Assembly: GCA_022821065.1 (NCBI GenBank)
Contig: JAJEEK010000023.1
Location: forward strand, 1 to 64,000
Direction: 5' to 3'
Origin: Candidatus Poribacteria bacterium
GTDB taxonomy: Bacteria; Poribacteria; WGA-4E; WGA-3G
Length of the DNA stretch: 64,000 nucleotides
The first letter of the stretch is position 1. Every line of letters starts with the position of its first letter. Under the pieces are notes generated by a model. It had not been told where the DNA came from. It did no database searches and worked only from the letters and a program-made list of their open reading frames with translations. Shown here piece by piece: positions 52,282 through 61,837 of the stretch. Both the position numbers and the translations under genes were made by a program.

Positions 52282-52350
52282 CTGTCTCCCTCCGAATATA
52301 AAAAAAATAAAGCTTCATGATATAGTAACGCGTGTTGGAGACCGAAATGG

Positions 52351-52363
52351 TGCATAAAATGCA
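52351..52363. promoter_or_regulatory. TGCATAAAATGCA palindrome of the deleted sigma gene
   Basis: Same palindrome and flank as 50838-50852, at a similar distance from the relic's start codon. It marks the retained control region of the deleted paralogue. Confidence 0.55.
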
Positions 52364-52404
52364 ATGCGCCCGATTCTGGCGATAAACATATCGTCTTTAC
52401 CGTA

Positions 52405-52434
52405 TAAAAAAAGAAGACGCATCACGGATGCGCC
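52405..52434 (-). terminator. Rho-independent terminator of the cytochrome lipoprotein gene
   Basis: On the minus strand GCGCATC-CGT-GATGCGT forms a stable stem followed by CTTCTTTTTTT, about 80 bases beyond the stop codon of 52515-53045. Confidence 0.75.
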
Positions 52435-52514
52435 TTTTAGATGGATAATGCCAAAGATTGACAACCTTTTCAGCTTGACAGAGAAGGACAAGAATGGTAT
52501 GCTCTCGCTCAGAT

Positions 52515-53045
52515 TTAGTTATTTTCGGCGCCTTCATCAATCCAATCAATGAAGAGTTGGATTTGGTCGGCATCTAACGGGGGGCCGCCCGGAGGCATAC
52601 CGCCGCCGTCAATACGTATGACGACAAGGCTGCCATCGCCATCGCCTGCAGTGAACGCTGGTCCGCCATTTCCACCTTTTTTGAAGGGATCGTATTGACT
52701 GAGGTCTAATCCCGTAAAATGTCCAGCGACATGACATCCTGGCACTGCACACCGCTCCGCGAGGATTGGTTGAATATCGTCTTTAAAAGAGACTTTCGGT
52801 TCTTCAACAACAGGTTCTTCAATGACACCGCCATCTGCTGGTACTTCGACAACAGCAGGCGGTTGGGTTTCAGGTGTTGTCGTCGGTTGAAGGATATCTG
52901 TCATACCGGTCGTGTTTTCTGTAGTATCGCCTTCGTCGCCACAACTTGCGATGAAGACCGCAGTTAGTAAAATACCGATTGCCAAGATAGGCAGAAACAG
53001 ACCCCGTTCACATCGGTTAGGGAAACGCGTAAAAGATAGATTCAT
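52515..53045 (-). CDS. Lipoprotein with C-terminal CX4CH cytochrome c-type domain
   Basis: A 176-residue protein. An N-terminal hydrophobic segment ends in IASC, a lipobox. A Thr/Pro/Glu-rich linker covers about 38-85, and the domain starts FKDDIQPILAERC. The heme motif is CAVPGCH, i.e. CX4CH rather than CXXCH, as in Planctomycete-type cytochrome domains. A GGGMPPGGPP loop may supply the distal Met, and the end is the typical IQLFIDWIDEGA. Predicted to be a periplasm-facing electron carrier on a membrane. It has its own terminator at 52405-52434. Confidence 0.85.
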   Translation of the reverse strand: MNLSFTRFPNRCERGLFLPILAIGILLTAVFIASCGDEGDTTENTTGMTDILQPTTTPETQPPAVVEVPADGGVIEEPVVEEPKVSFKDDIQPILAERCAVPGCHVAGHFTGLDLSQYDPFKKGGNGGPAFTAGDGDGSLVVIRIDGGGMPPGGPPLDADQIQLFIDWIDEGAENN

Positions 53046-53190
53046 GAAAATAAAATTCTCCTTTTTTGAGAATGTGTTTTTTCAAGCACTTCGCTATTTT
53101 GTATTTAGCCATGAGGGTAGCATGTAATTTCGCAATCCAATTTATGAACCACTCCCCTATAGGATACCACCATACTGAGGAGATGTCAAC

Positions 53191-54135
53191 ATGAAAATTT
53201 TGATTAACACCGATATTACACCTGAACAACAGCGGCAGATTGAATCGGTCTCTGATGAACTTTCGCTTGTGAGACCGAAGAATTCGGGAGATGCGCTACG
53301 CGAAATTGTAGACACTGACATCGTGTTCGGTGGATTTAACCGTTCGCTCTTTGAAAAAGCGGAGCAGTTGAAATGGGTCCAAGTGCTTTCGGCGGGTGTT
53401 GACGGATTACTGTTCCCTGAATTCGTTAACAGCGATGTTATTCTGACGAGTGCAAAAGGATTTGTCGGACCGCACCTCGCAGATCAGGCGTGGGCACTGC
53501 TCCTCGGACTCCTTCGCGGTATCGGACGCTCGGTGCGTGAGCGAACGTGGGATAACCGGATGTCCATCCGCCATGCGACATGGGAATTAAGCGAACGGAC
53601 GCTCGGTATTGTCGGACTCGGCGGCACTGGGATCGACGTGGCGCGTCGGGCAGAAGGGTTTGAAATGCGTGTTATCGCCGTTGACCCCGAAACCGTTGAA
53701 GCACCTTCGTTTGTTCACGCTGTCTGGAAGATGGATCGCTTCCACGCCCTACTTGCAGAATCAGATGTGGTTGTCATCTGCGCGCCACTGACACCGGAGA
53801 CCCACGGCATGTTTGACGATGCAGCATTTCAACAGATGCAATCGCACGCGTTGCTGATCAACGTCACGCGAGGCAAGATTGTAGACGGACCAGCACTCCT
53901 CCGAGCACTGACTTCAGGCAGCATCGGGGGCGCAGGGTTGGATGTCACACCGGAAGAGCCGTTGCCTACCGACAGCCCGTTATGGGATCTGCCGAATGTC
54001 ATCGTTACACCGCACGTCGCTGGCGGTTCGCCAATCCGCTTGGATCGGTCGGTTGGGCTTTTCTGTGATAACTTAGAACGACTGCTCGTTGGCAAACCGC
54101 TTCTCAGCATGATTGATAAAGAGAAGGGATATTAG
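53191..54135 (+). CDS. D-2-hydroxyacid dehydrogenase-family protein
   Basis: A 314-residue NAD-dependent dehydrogenase. The Rossmann motif GIVGLGGTG is at about 142-150 with an Asp (IAVDP) after the second strand. Catalytic residues are visible as INVTRGKIVD (Arg), PEEP (Glu) and TPHVAGGS (His). The N-terminal catalytic subdomain has GVDGLLFPE. Members reduce 2-keto acids or oxidise D-2-hydroxyacids; substrate undetermined. GAGGAGATG lies before ATG. Divergent from the cytochrome lipoprotein gene. Confidence 0.9.
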   Translation: MKILINTDITPEQQRQIESVSDELSLVRPKNSGDALREIVDTDIVFGGFNRSLFEKAEQLKWVQVLSAGVDGLLFPEFVNSDVILTSAKGFVGPHLADQAWALLLGLLRGIGRSVRERTWDNRMSIRHATWELSERTLGIVGLGGTGIDVARRAEGFEMRVIAVDPETVEAPSFVHAVWKMDRFHALLAESDVVVICAPLTPETHGMFDDAAFQQMQSHALLINVTRGKIVDGPALLRALTSGSIGGAGLDVTPEEPLPTDSPLWDLPNVIVTPHVAGGSPIRLDRSVGLFCDNLERLLVGKPLLSMIDKEKGY

Positions 54136-54157
54136 TTGCAGTACACGGTTAAAAACA

Positions 54158-54178
54158 GGCGAGGCGAGCAGCCTCGCC
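54158..54178. terminator. Hairpin between convergent genes
   Basis: GGCGAGG-CGAGCAG-CCTCGCC forms a 7-bp GC-rich stem between the convergent genes 53191-54135 and 54194-55207. It has no T-tract on either side, so it may be a repeat or a weak bidirectional terminator. Confidence 0.45.
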
Positions 54179-54193
54179 ATCTCCGTATAATGC

Positions 54194-55207
54194 TCAAACG
54201 CTCAACTCAGCAATTTTAACGAGCTGTTTGCCGATATTGCCGCCTTTTAGCATGCTGATGAATGCAGCGGGTGCGCTCTCAATTCCGCCCTCTTCGATCG
54301 TCTCGCGATATTTCAGTTTGCCTTGGCGCAACCATGCTGCCATTTGTGTGAGTGCTTTCGGGTGCTGGTCAACGAAATCGAAGACAAGAAAGCCTTCAAT
54401 CCTTGCGCGTTTGGTAATCATATGCCAGAGAAAACGCGGTCCCATTTCCGGTTTCTCTAAATTATATTGTGAAATCTGTCCACAGATAACGACGCGTCCA
54501 TTGATTCTTAGATTCGGGAAAACGGCATCCGTGATCTCTCCGCCGACGTTATCGAAATAGACATCAATACCATCGGGTATCAGTTTCTGGAGTTCGGTGT
54601 GATAATCGGTAACGCGTTTATAATTGAAAGCGGCATCGAATCCGAGTTCATCAACAATATAATCAACCTTTTCATCGGTTCCAGCGGAGCCGACGACTCG
54701 GCAGCCTTTAATTTTCGCGATTTGTCCGACGACAGAGCCAACTGCGCCTGCGGCACCAGAGACGAATACAGTCTCTAATTCTTGGAGCTGCCCAACTTCC
54801 AACAAACCGAAGTAAGCCGTCAATCCGGGCATACCGAGAATTCCGGCACCTGTTGAGATGGGCGCGATTGTCGGATCAATTTTTCGCACTTCACTCCCCG
54901 CAGCGATACCGTATTCCTGCCATCCGATATTCGCATTGACGATATCACCTACCCTAAAATTTGGATGTTGTGATTCGATAACTTGGGCAATAACACCACC
55001 GACTATCACCTCATCAATCTCAACATTCGCAGCGTAAGATTTCGCGGCATTCATCCGCCCCCGCATATACGGATCAACGGAGAGATAGATCGTTTTTATC
55101 AATACTTGACCGGCTTCCGGTGTTGGTATCGGGACTTCGACCAAATTGAAATCCGACGCTTTTGGATAGCCCGCCGGACGCGAGGCAAGTGTAATCTGAC
55201 GATTCAT
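54194..55207 (-). CDS. CurA/prostaglandin reductase-like NADPH oxidoreductase (MDR family)
   Basis: A 337-residue medium-chain reductase from ATG 55207 (AAAGGAG upstream; the frame runs 41 codons further without a site). Features are SVDPYMRGRM near 46, GMPGLTAYFGL near 125, the nucleotide motif SGAAGAVGSVVGQIAK near 148 and VYFDNVGGEITDAV near 215. No zinc ligands are present, as expected for this zinc-independent group that reduces activated double bonds such as enones. Substrate unknown. The PhyH gene lies 19 bases upstream on the same strand. Confidence 0.9.
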   Translation of the reverse strand: MNRQITLASRPAGYPKASDFNLVEVPIPTPEAGQVLIKTIYLSVDPYMRGRMNAAKSYAANVEIDEVIVGGVIAQVIESQHPNFRVGDIVNANIGWQEYGIAAGSEVRKIDPTIAPISTGAGILGMPGLTAYFGLLEVGQLQELETVFVSGAAGAVGSVVGQIAKIKGCRVVGSAGTDEKVDYIVDELGFDAAFNYKRVTDYHTELQKLIPDGIDVYFDNVGGEITDAVFPNLRINGRVVICGQISQYNLEKPEMGPRFLWHMITKRARIEGFLVFDFVDQHPKALTQMAAWLRQGKLKYRETIEEGGIESAPAAFISMLKGGNIGKQLVKIAELSV

Positions 55208-55226
55208 AAAACAACTCCTTTGGCGG

Positions 55227-55952
55227 TTACGCCCTATTATTGAATTCGACAGGATCTTCGCCGTGAATGACAATGAGTTCATGGCCTGGAGCATCCCAAT
55301 TGAAGACCTTAACAATCGGAAGGATAACACGTACCGCTAAGCCGATACGTCGCTTATCGGATCGGTTCGCCTCCGAGTGGTGTAAGGTACGTTCGTTAAA
55401 GAGGACAAATTCGCCCGGTTGCATCTCCAAGTTGACAGCAGTACTTGTATCGACAAATCCGAGGTCACCCATTTGTGCGAATGCCATATCAGAGGTTGCT
55501 TTCACGTGCGGTATCACTTTTCGATGTGAACCGGGGACGATCTGTAGGCAGCTATTTTCCAATGTCGCTGAATCGATGGCAATCCACGCCGAAATGATGA
55601 TCGGCGGTTCAAGGGGCCAGTAGTTGAAATCTTGGTGCCACGGGATCTCTTTTGCACCCGGTTCCTTGACGAAAAAGTTTGTCCGCCAGAGCAAGAGATC
55701 TGGACCGTAGATAGAGGCCATCCGCTTGACGATAGCCGGATGCGTGGCGAGATCGTGAATTATCGGAGAATCGAGATGCCGGTTATGCACTCTATTTTTG
55801 TGATCGGGTGCATCGGTTTCGAGTACCTTCTCGATTTCCGGTTGCATGTTGAACATCTTCTCGGAACTGCAGAGCGTATACGGACCGAGGTAGCCTTGTT
55901 CCCAGAACTGCTCTCGCTCCTCAGCGGTCAACATATATTTTCCGTTTTGCAT
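55227..55952 (-). CDS. Phytanoyl-CoA dioxygenase (PhyH) family protein
   Basis: A 241-residue Fe(II)/2-oxoglutarate dioxygenase. The iron facial triad is visible: HQD in IPWHQDFNYW near 105 and the distal His in ERTLHHSEANRSDKRR near 193, with the following Arg residues for 2-oxoglutarate. GSHR near 146 and the LENSCLQIVPGSH stretch are family hallmarks. The reaction type is hydroxylation, but the substrate cannot be inferred. Expansion of PhyH proteins is known in Poribacteria, which supports the taxonomic guess. Start by position of TAEEREQFWEQGYLG. Confidence 0.9.
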   Translation of the reverse strand: MQNGKYMLTAEEREQFWEQGYLGPYTLCSSEKMFNMQPEIEKVLETDAPDHKNRVHNRHLDSPIIHDLATHPAIVKRMASIYGPDLLLWRTNFFVKEPGAKEIPWHQDFNYWPLEPPIIISAWIAIDSATLENSCLQIVPGSHRKVIPHVKATSDMAFAQMGDLGFVDTSTAVNLEMQPGEFVLFNERTLHHSEANRSDKRRIGLAVRVILPIVKVFNWDAPGHELIVIHGEDPVEFNNRA

Positions 55953-55980
55953 GATATAAATCCTTTCGTTTCCAAGCGCG

Positions 55981-56012
55981 TGTTGGGTTTCTCTTCGTTC
56001 AACCCAACCTAC
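55981..56012. repeat. Dispersed GTTGGGTT/AACCCAACCTAC repeat
   Basis: TGTTGGGTTTC and its inverted partner GTTCAACCCAACCTAC, the same unit as 11696-11728 and the ends of 61838-62067. Confidence 0.65.
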
Positions 56013-56033
56013 AAACTAAAACAAAGATAACGG

Positions 56034-57071
56034 CTACTCTTGACAGACGTGGACTTTAATTGCACCGGAGGTTTTATCGGCAGATACACGGAAGGCTTCA
56101 CTGATCTCGTCAAGCGGATAGTAGTGCGTCACCAATTTCGTGGCATCAACTTTGCCGGAATCTATCAACGCAATTGCAGCCTCAAAATCTGTCTCCATCC
56201 CGCTATAACCGTAGCAGTTGGAACCCGTAATGAACGCCTCCGACCAGACGATAGTAGAGAGATTCACCTCAAGCGGTTTGTAGTAACCTGCGACGAGTAC
56301 GACCGCTCCCTGTTTCCGAACAATAGTTGTAGCGGTGTTGAAGTTCTCTGCACCGCCTACAGTTTCAATCACTGCGTCAAACCCGATACCGTTTGTTACA
56401 TCCTTTGCGTATTCGCGGACATCGGTATCACCGATATTGACGACGTGATCCGCACCGAGTGACTTCGCTAACGTCGCCTGCTGTTCGTATTTGACGGTAA
56501 TTAGGGTCTCCTTCATACCGGCTGCCACTGCATCCGCTAAACAGAGTTGACCGATGGTGCCACCGCCGATGATAGCGATCGTGTCTCTGGCGTTGGCACC
56601 CGAACGTGCGACAGCACGGTGTGAGACCGCAAGCGGTTCGACGAGTGCGCCCTGCTCGAACGTCATCCGTTTCGGTAATTTAAAGAGACCTGACTGGTGC
56701 GTTGACGTGAATTCAGCAAATCCGCCGTGCATTTTCGGGGAGATCCATGCTCTATTGACGCAAAGATTGTACTGACCCGTTTCACAATACTTGCAGGTAC
56801 CACAATGCGAGAAACATTCCACGGCGACGTTATCCCCAATTTCAAAATCTGCTACGCCATCGCCGAGAGCTACGACGACACCACATGTTTCATGGCCGGC
56901 GGCATGCTCATGCGATTGCCCCCAATGCCCGAAATAGCTGTGCAGATCACTCCCACAAATGCCTGTCTGTTTGGTATCAATAAGCACAAAACCAGGCGGC
57001 GGTTCGTTGCGTTCCACTTCACGAATTGCGATTTGTTCAATACCTGTATAGATAGCGGCTTTCATCTTCAT
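56034..57071 (-). CDS. Zinc-dependent alcohol/polyol dehydrogenase
   Basis: A 345-residue MDR-family enzyme. The catalytic zinc Cys is in TGICGSDLH near 39. The four structural-zinc Cys are in CGTCKYCETGQYNLC near 94-108. Glu in GALVEPLAVSHRAV is near 143, and the nucleotide motif GGGTIGQL is near 168. It resembles sorbitol, threonine and L-iditol dehydrogenases and oxidises a secondary alcohol with NAD(P). It overlaps the acyl-CoA ligase stop by ATGA, with AAGGAG inside the ligase 3' end, so the two are translationally coupled. Confidence 0.9.
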   Translation of the reverse strand: MKMKAAIYTGIEQIAIREVERNEPPPGFVLIDTKQTGICGSDLHSYFGHWGQSHEHAAGHETCGVVVALGDGVADFEIGDNVAVECFSHCGTCKYCETGQYNLCVNRAWISPKMHGGFAEFTSTHQSGLFKLPKRMTFEQGALVEPLAVSHRAVARSGANARDTIAIIGGGTIGQLCLADAVAAGMKETLITVKYEQQATLAKSLGADHVVNIGDTDVREYAKDVTNGIGFDAVIETVGGAENFNTATTIVRKQGAVVLVAGYYKPLEVNLSTIVWSEAFITGSNCYGYSGMETDFEAAIALIDSGKVDATKLVTHYYPLDEISEAFRVSADKTSGAIKVHVCQE

Positions 57072-58708
57072 GGCAGTTTCTCCTTTGTTTCTGCACTTAG
57101 CAGTCGTTTACGGAGTGTTTGCTTATCGGATTTTCCAACACCCGTTTTAGGAATTTTATCAACAAAGACAAACCGGTCAGGAATCCAGAATTTAGGAAAC
57201 TCAAGGGCGAGGTACTGCTTGAGGGGGTCCGAGATGTCTGCATCGGTGCGGTTAGAAACCGCACCTACCGGTGTAAGGGCGACGACAGCGACAGGGCGTT
57301 CACCCCACTGCTCGTTAGGTACACCGACAACCGCGGCTTCTTGCACATAAGGGTGTTTTAGGAGTGCGGTTTCGAGAGCAATGCTTGAAATAGACTCTCC
57401 GCCACTTCGGATGAGCGACTTCGCTCGGTCAACTATCTGGACGTAACCTTCCCTGTCAATCGTTGCTATATCGCCTGTGCGTAACCACCCGTCAGTTGTG
57501 AAGTGCTCGGGTGTCGGTTCAATTTTATAGTAGCGGTTCGCTGTCCACGGGCTCCGCACTTGGAGTTCTCCGATTGTTTCGCCGTCCCACGGAAGCACTT
57601 TGAAATCGTCGGCTGTTTCCGTTACAAGGCGGAGTTCAACCCCCGGTATAGGCCGCCCCTGTTTCGCCTTGATTCGCCATTTCTCGGTATCCGATAAATT
57701 CTGATGTCCAGCACGCAGTTTTGAGAGTGTACCGGTAGGCGACATCTCTGTCATCCCCCACGCGTGGCAGATTTCAACACCGAGTTCTTTCTCATAAGCC
57801 TCGATGAGAGAACGGGGCATCGCTTCTCCGCCAACAATTACTCGCCGCAATTTGGAGATGTCCGCTTTTCTTTTCCGCAATTCGGGATAAACCGCTGCCC
57901 AGACCGTCGGCACGCCTGCAGCAACAGTGACACCTGTATCGGCGATCAGGTCAGCGATAGAAGTCGGTTTGGCACCCGGTAGCACGATATCTGCGCCTGC
58001 AAACATACTTACGTAAGGCAGTCCCCACGCCATTGCATGAAACATCGGAACCATTGGCAAAACGACATCCGCCTCCGTCAATCCGAAGACATCGGCTTGA
58101 TTCGCTGCAAGCGTATGGAGAAACATGGATCGGTGTGTGTAGAGAACACCGCGCGGTTCGCCGTCTGTTCCACTGGTATAGCAGAGTCCCAGCGCCGAGT
58201 TTTCGTCTCGGATATCCCATGTATATGTTGGCTTAGCATCGGAAAGCAGTTGCTCGTAGCAGATATCGGTATCCTCGGATTTAAGACCGAAGTAGACAGT
58301 AGATATAGAATCAATCTGATCCCGCAATGCCTGAAATTGTGCTATGTACGCACTATCAACAAAGACGAGTTTGTCTTCTGCCTCGTGTACAATTTGTGCT
58401 AACTGTGTCGGCGAAAGACGCACATTAAGTGGATGTAACACAGCACCGAGGCACGGAATAGCGTAGTAGAGTTCCAAATGCTGATAGGTGTTAGCGGCAT
58501 AAGTCGCGATTCTGTCACCGCGCTGGATACCCAATTCGGTGAGAGCGTTAGCCAATCGTTTCACACGTCCATATAACGTCGCATAGTCATAACGATGCAG
58601 CGTCCCGTTAGGCAGCAGTGTCGTAACCTGCTTATCCGCGTGTATACGGTATGCGTGTTCCAAAATCTGTGCGAGTGTTAACGGATAATCCATCATCAAG
58701 CCATACAT
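57068..58708 (-). CDS. Acyl-CoA ligase (AMP-binding)
   Basis: A 546-residue ANL-superfamily ligase forming acyl-CoA from a carboxylic acid, ATP and CoA. The P-loop-like motif is YTSGTDGEPRGV near 178-189, in which the usual PKG Lys is Arg. VPMFHAMAWGLPY follows, then AWGMTEMSPTG near 320 and GWLRTGDIATID near 415. The C-terminal catalytic Lys is in KTGVGKSDK near 527. Sequence is closest in look to medium/long-chain fatty acid ligases. The start is uncertain between ATG 58708 and ATGs 4-5 codons later. It is coupled to the Zn-dehydrogenase 56034-57071. Confidence 0.9.
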   Translation of the reverse strand: MYGLMMDYPLTLAQILEHAYRIHADKQVTTLLPNGTLHRYDYATLYGRVKRLANALTELGIQRGDRIATYAANTYQHLELYYAIPCLGAVLHPLNVRLSPTQLAQIVHEAEDKLVFVDSAYIAQFQALRDQIDSISTVYFGLKSEDTDICYEQLLSDAKPTYTWDIRDENSALGLCYTSGTDGEPRGVLYTHRSMFLHTLAANQADVFGLTEADVVLPMVPMFHAMAWGLPYVSMFAGADIVLPGAKPTSIADLIADTGVTVAAGVPTVWAAVYPELRKRKADISKLRRVIVGGEAMPRSLIEAYEKELGVEICHAWGMTEMSPTGTLSKLRAGHQNLSDTEKWRIKAKQGRPIPGVELRLVTETADDFKVLPWDGETIGELQVRSPWTANRYYKIEPTPEHFTTDGWLRTGDIATIDREGYVQIVDRAKSLIRSGGESISSIALETALLKHPYVQEAAVVGVPNEQWGERPVAVVALTPVGAVSNRTDADISDPLKQYLALEFPKFWIPDRFVFVDKIPKTGVGKSDKQTLRKRLLSAETKEKLP

Positions 58709-59004
58709 TTTTTCGATTCTGCCCTCTCATACGTATAAACGCCAAGAATTGCTCAGTTTCTGTCTATTTTAGCACAAAAACCGCGTTTTTTGTAAAAAAA
58801 GCGACACCAGATGCTTTTCACAACTTTAATTTGAATTTTCCAAAGAAAATAATGCATAATTAAGCATGTTAGAACATGCACTCAGTATCAGACGCATAAA
58901 AAACTACAATCAAGTCATCCGATTCCCCTAATAACATAATCCAAGTTGCTACAGATTATGCCATAAGAGTGGCAACTTGCATTAACAGAGGAGAAAAAAC
59001 TTAA
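58709..59004. other. Divergent intergenic region with CAAGTTGC/GCAACTTG inverted repeat
   Basis: Nearly 300 bases separating the ligase and TonB receptor genes. The leader of the receptor carries CAAGTTGC and GCAACTTG about 25 bases apart, which may be an operator or an mRNA stem. An AATGCATAATT palindrome and AGCATGTTAGAACATGC hairpin lie near 58850-58880. No gene seen. Confidence 0.4.
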
Positions 59005-61797
59005 ATGTCAATATCAGACGATAGAAGGTATTTCTGGTGCGTTATAGCAGTTCTATTAGGTGTCGCGTTATTAATACCGATGCCTGTTAGTGCTGAGGCA
59101 CTGAAGGTCGTCGTTCAAGATCAAAACGGGAACGCTATCCCGGAAGCGAAATTACAAATCGGGAACCAAGAACAGACCACAGACGCATCCGGCTCTGCTA
59201 TGTTCGACGACGTGTCAGGTGCGCAGTCGCTGAGAGTGTTAGCGATCGGTTTTTCGAGCAAGCGGATTAACATCGCTGCCGGACAAACAGAAGCGACAAT
59301 AGTGCTTGCTCCTGTCCAAACGGTTGAGGCAGTTGTTGTCGTCGGTACACGTAGTATCGGTCGGCGCGCCTTACAAGCACCTGTCCCGATTGAAGTCGTT
59401 GACAGAGAGCAGCTCAGCATTACCGGTCAATCCGAAACGGGGCGTGTCCTCCAGATGTTAGTTCCCTCCTTCAACTTTTCGAGTTCTACGATTAGTGATG
59501 GTACGGATGCGCTGCGTCCTGCGACGTTGCGGGGTTTAGGTCCCGATCAAACGCTCGTGCTTGTCAACGGCAAACGTCGGCACAAAAGTGCGTTGTTGCA
59601 CGTCAATACGTCGGTAGGTCGTGGCACGGCTGGCACGGATTTCAATGCGATTCCGTCGTCAGCGATTGAACGGATTGAGGTGCTACGCGACGGTGCCGCT
59701 GCACAATACGGCTCCGATGCTATTGCCGGTGTGATCAACATTGTCCTGAAAGACGATGTGGACACAGGTGATGCCGACATCTATTGGGGACAAACCTATG
59801 AAGGTGACGGTGATACGTGGAACGCTAACGCAAACTACGGCATGAGCGTCGGTGAATCTGGGTTCCTCAACCTCACCGCTGAATGGCGCGACAGATACCG
59901 CACAAACCGTGCTGGACTCACAGGCACACGACAATATGACTGGATGGAAGAAAACTCCGGAAGACCAGCTGATGATATTCTTGAAACCGAAAACGACGAT
60001 GGCACTGTGACAGAAAAACCGGTCTGGTTTGATCCGCGCGAATATACGTTTGAACGGCAGAACTTCCGTATCGGAGATGCCGACTCGACGCAAAAAGTTG
60101 GGTTCTATAATTTTGGACTCCCGCTCGCTGTTGGCTTAGAACTCTACTCGTTCGGTGGACACTCCTCACGGAAAAATAACAGCGCAGGTTTCTATCGCAG
60201 AGCCAATCAGGCAGACCGGACCGTCACCGAAATTTACCCAGACGGATTCCTACCAGAAATTAACACTAACATCAGTGATACTTCTCTCGCTTTAGGGTTG
60301 GCATGGACACACGAGGCAACTGATCTGAACGTCGATGTCAGTGTCAACCACGGTTTGAACACATTCGACTTTCTTATTTCCAACTCTCTGAACGCCTCTT
60401 ACGGGGCAAGCAGCCCGACTTCAGCAGATGCTGGCGGTTTTGAACTCTCGCAGACGGCGTTCAACTTAGATGTTACCTATCCGTTAGACTATCAATCCTC
60501 GCTTATTAATCTTGCTGGTGGTGTCGAATTCCGCAGAGAAGGCTACGGGATCCATGCCGGTGAACCGCTTTCATGGATTAACGCCGGACTCGGTGCAGAC
60601 GGTGCCGCGGGGGGTATACAAGTTTTCCCAGGGTTCCGTCCAGACAACGAAGTGGATGAAAGCCGAACCAATATTGCGGGTTATGCAGACTTTGAATCCT
60701 ACTTGAGTGGACAACCAGGTACTGGACTCCTCGTCGGCGCAGCGGTGCGCGGTGAGCAATACAGCGACTTCGGCGCAACTGTCACAGGAAAAGCGACAGC
60801 TCGCTACGACCTGACGAAACAGGTTGCTGTCCGTGCTGCGGGTAGCACCGGTTTCCGCGCGCCTTCGTTGCAGCAACTCTATTTCAATAACATTAGCACG
60901 CAATTCAAGGTAGACGCTGACGATATTGATGGCGATGGAAACACTGATGAACTGGTCGCACTTGAAGTCGGGACGTTCCGAAACGACAGCGATGCCGCGC
61001 GTGCACTCGGGATCCCTGAACTCAAAGAGGAAATCGCATTCAACGTCTCCGGGGGGTTCGTGTTGAAACCGCTTGAAAAGGCGTGGCTCAGTATCGATGG
61101 ATTCCTCATTCAAATTGATGATCGCATTGTTTTGAGTGGTAGTTTCAGTGCCGATAAAGTTGCAGGCTTAGCCGCAGCAGGTGCGAGTAGTGCACAGGTA
61201 TTTACGAATGTCGCACAAACACGCACACAAGGTGTTGATGTCGCAGCAGGCTACCTGCTTGCTTTCGACAATGAGTCGGTGCTTAATTTGCGGGCTGCAT
61301 TTACGTGGGCAGATACAGAAGTCATCGGTGATGTAGAGGCACCAGAAATCCTCATCGGACTCGAAGACACCCTCTTCCCCTCACAGGAACGCTCTATGAT
61401 TGAGGAGTGGCAGCCGAACACTCGGATTAATCTCAGCGCGGACTACATTATCGGCGATCTCACGATCGGCGGTGCCTTACGCTACTTCGGCAGCTACACC
61501 GTTCAAGAGGGAAGTGGTGACGATCCAGCACGTCAGACCTATGGCGGAAAATGGCTCACTGACATTCAGGGGAACTACCAGCTGAACGAAGGACTTTCGT
61601 TGACTATCGGTGCGAATAATCTACTTGATCAAACACCAGACCTGAATGAGATTGGTCAGTCCCGCGCCGGAACTTTAGAAGATAGCACGGGGCAGGTCAT
61701 CGTTGACTCACCCGGTGTGTTCACCTATTCGAGAAGATCGGCACCCTTCGGTTTCAACGGCGGACTTTACTACGCGAAGTTGTCCTATCGTTTTTAG
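59005..61797 (+). CDS. TonB-dependent outer-membrane receptor 1
   Basis: A 930-residue receptor. The signal peptide is at about 1-30 (cleavage near PVSA/E). A carboxypeptidase-regulatory-like domain occupies about 33-105 (LKVVVQDQNGNAIPEA), the plug about 115-245 (VVVVGTRS, LRGLGPDQTLVLVNGKRR, AIERIEVLRDGAAAQYGS, IAGVINIVLK), and the beta-barrel the rest, ending in Phe (AKLSYRF). GAGGAG lies 9 nt before the ATG. It should import a scarce ligand using TonB energy. It is followed by a close paralogue, 62135-64000. The ligand is unknown; no TonB or ExbB genes are in the window. Confidence 0.93.
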   Translation: MSISDDRRYFWCVIAVLLGVALLIPMPVSAEALKVVVQDQNGNAIPEAKLQIGNQEQTTDASGSAMFDDVSGAQSLRVLAIGFSSKRINIAAGQTEATIVLAPVQTVEAVVVVGTRSIGRRALQAPVPIEVVDREQLSITGQSETGRVLQMLVPSFNFSSSTISDGTDALRPATLRGLGPDQTLVLVNGKRRHKSALLHVNTSVGRGTAGTDFNAIPSSAIERIEVLRDGAAAQYGSDAIAGVINIVLKDDVDTGDADIYWGQTYEGDGDTWNANANYGMSVGESGFLNLTAEWRDRYRTNRAGLTGTRQYDWMEENSGRPADDILETENDDGTVTEKPVWFDPREYTFERQNFRIGDADSTQKVGFYNFGLPLAVGLELYSFGGHSSRKNNSAGFYRRANQADRTVTEIYPDGFLPEINTNISDTSLALGLAWTHEATDLNVDVSVNHGLNTFDFLISNSLNASYGASSPTSADAGGFELSQTAFNLDVTYPLDYQSSLINLAGGVEFRREGYGIHAGEPLSWINAGLGADGAAGGIQVFPGFRPDNEVDESRTNIAGYADFESYLSGQPGTGLLVGAAVRGEQYSDFGATVTGKATARYDLTKQVAVRAAGSTGFRAPSLQQLYFNNISTQFKVDADDIDGDGNTDELVALEVGTFRNDSDAARALGIPELKEEIAFNVSGGFVLKPLEKAWLSIDGFLIQIDDRIVLSGSFSADKVAGLAAAGASSAQVFTNVAQTRTQGVDVAAGYLLAFDNESVLNLRAAFTWADTEVIGDVEAPEILIGLEDTLFPSQERSMIEEWQPNTRINLSADYIIGDLTIGGALRYFGSYTVQEGSGDDPARQTYGGKWLTDIQGNYQLNEGLSLTIGANNLLDQTPDLNEIGQSRAGTLEDSTGQVIVDSPGVFTYSRRSAPFGFNGGLYYAKLSYRF

Positions 61798-61837
61798 GAC
61801 GCTTCCATAAAATCGAATGTGGATTCAGTATTAACGC

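Noticed and set aside
54158..54178. Hairpin as a certain rho-independent terminator
   Set aside because: Lacks a T-tract; listed with low confidence only.
59683..60093. Long minus-strand frames opposite the TonB receptors
   Set aside because: They mirror the codon pattern of the receptor gene and have no ribosome-binding site or known domain.
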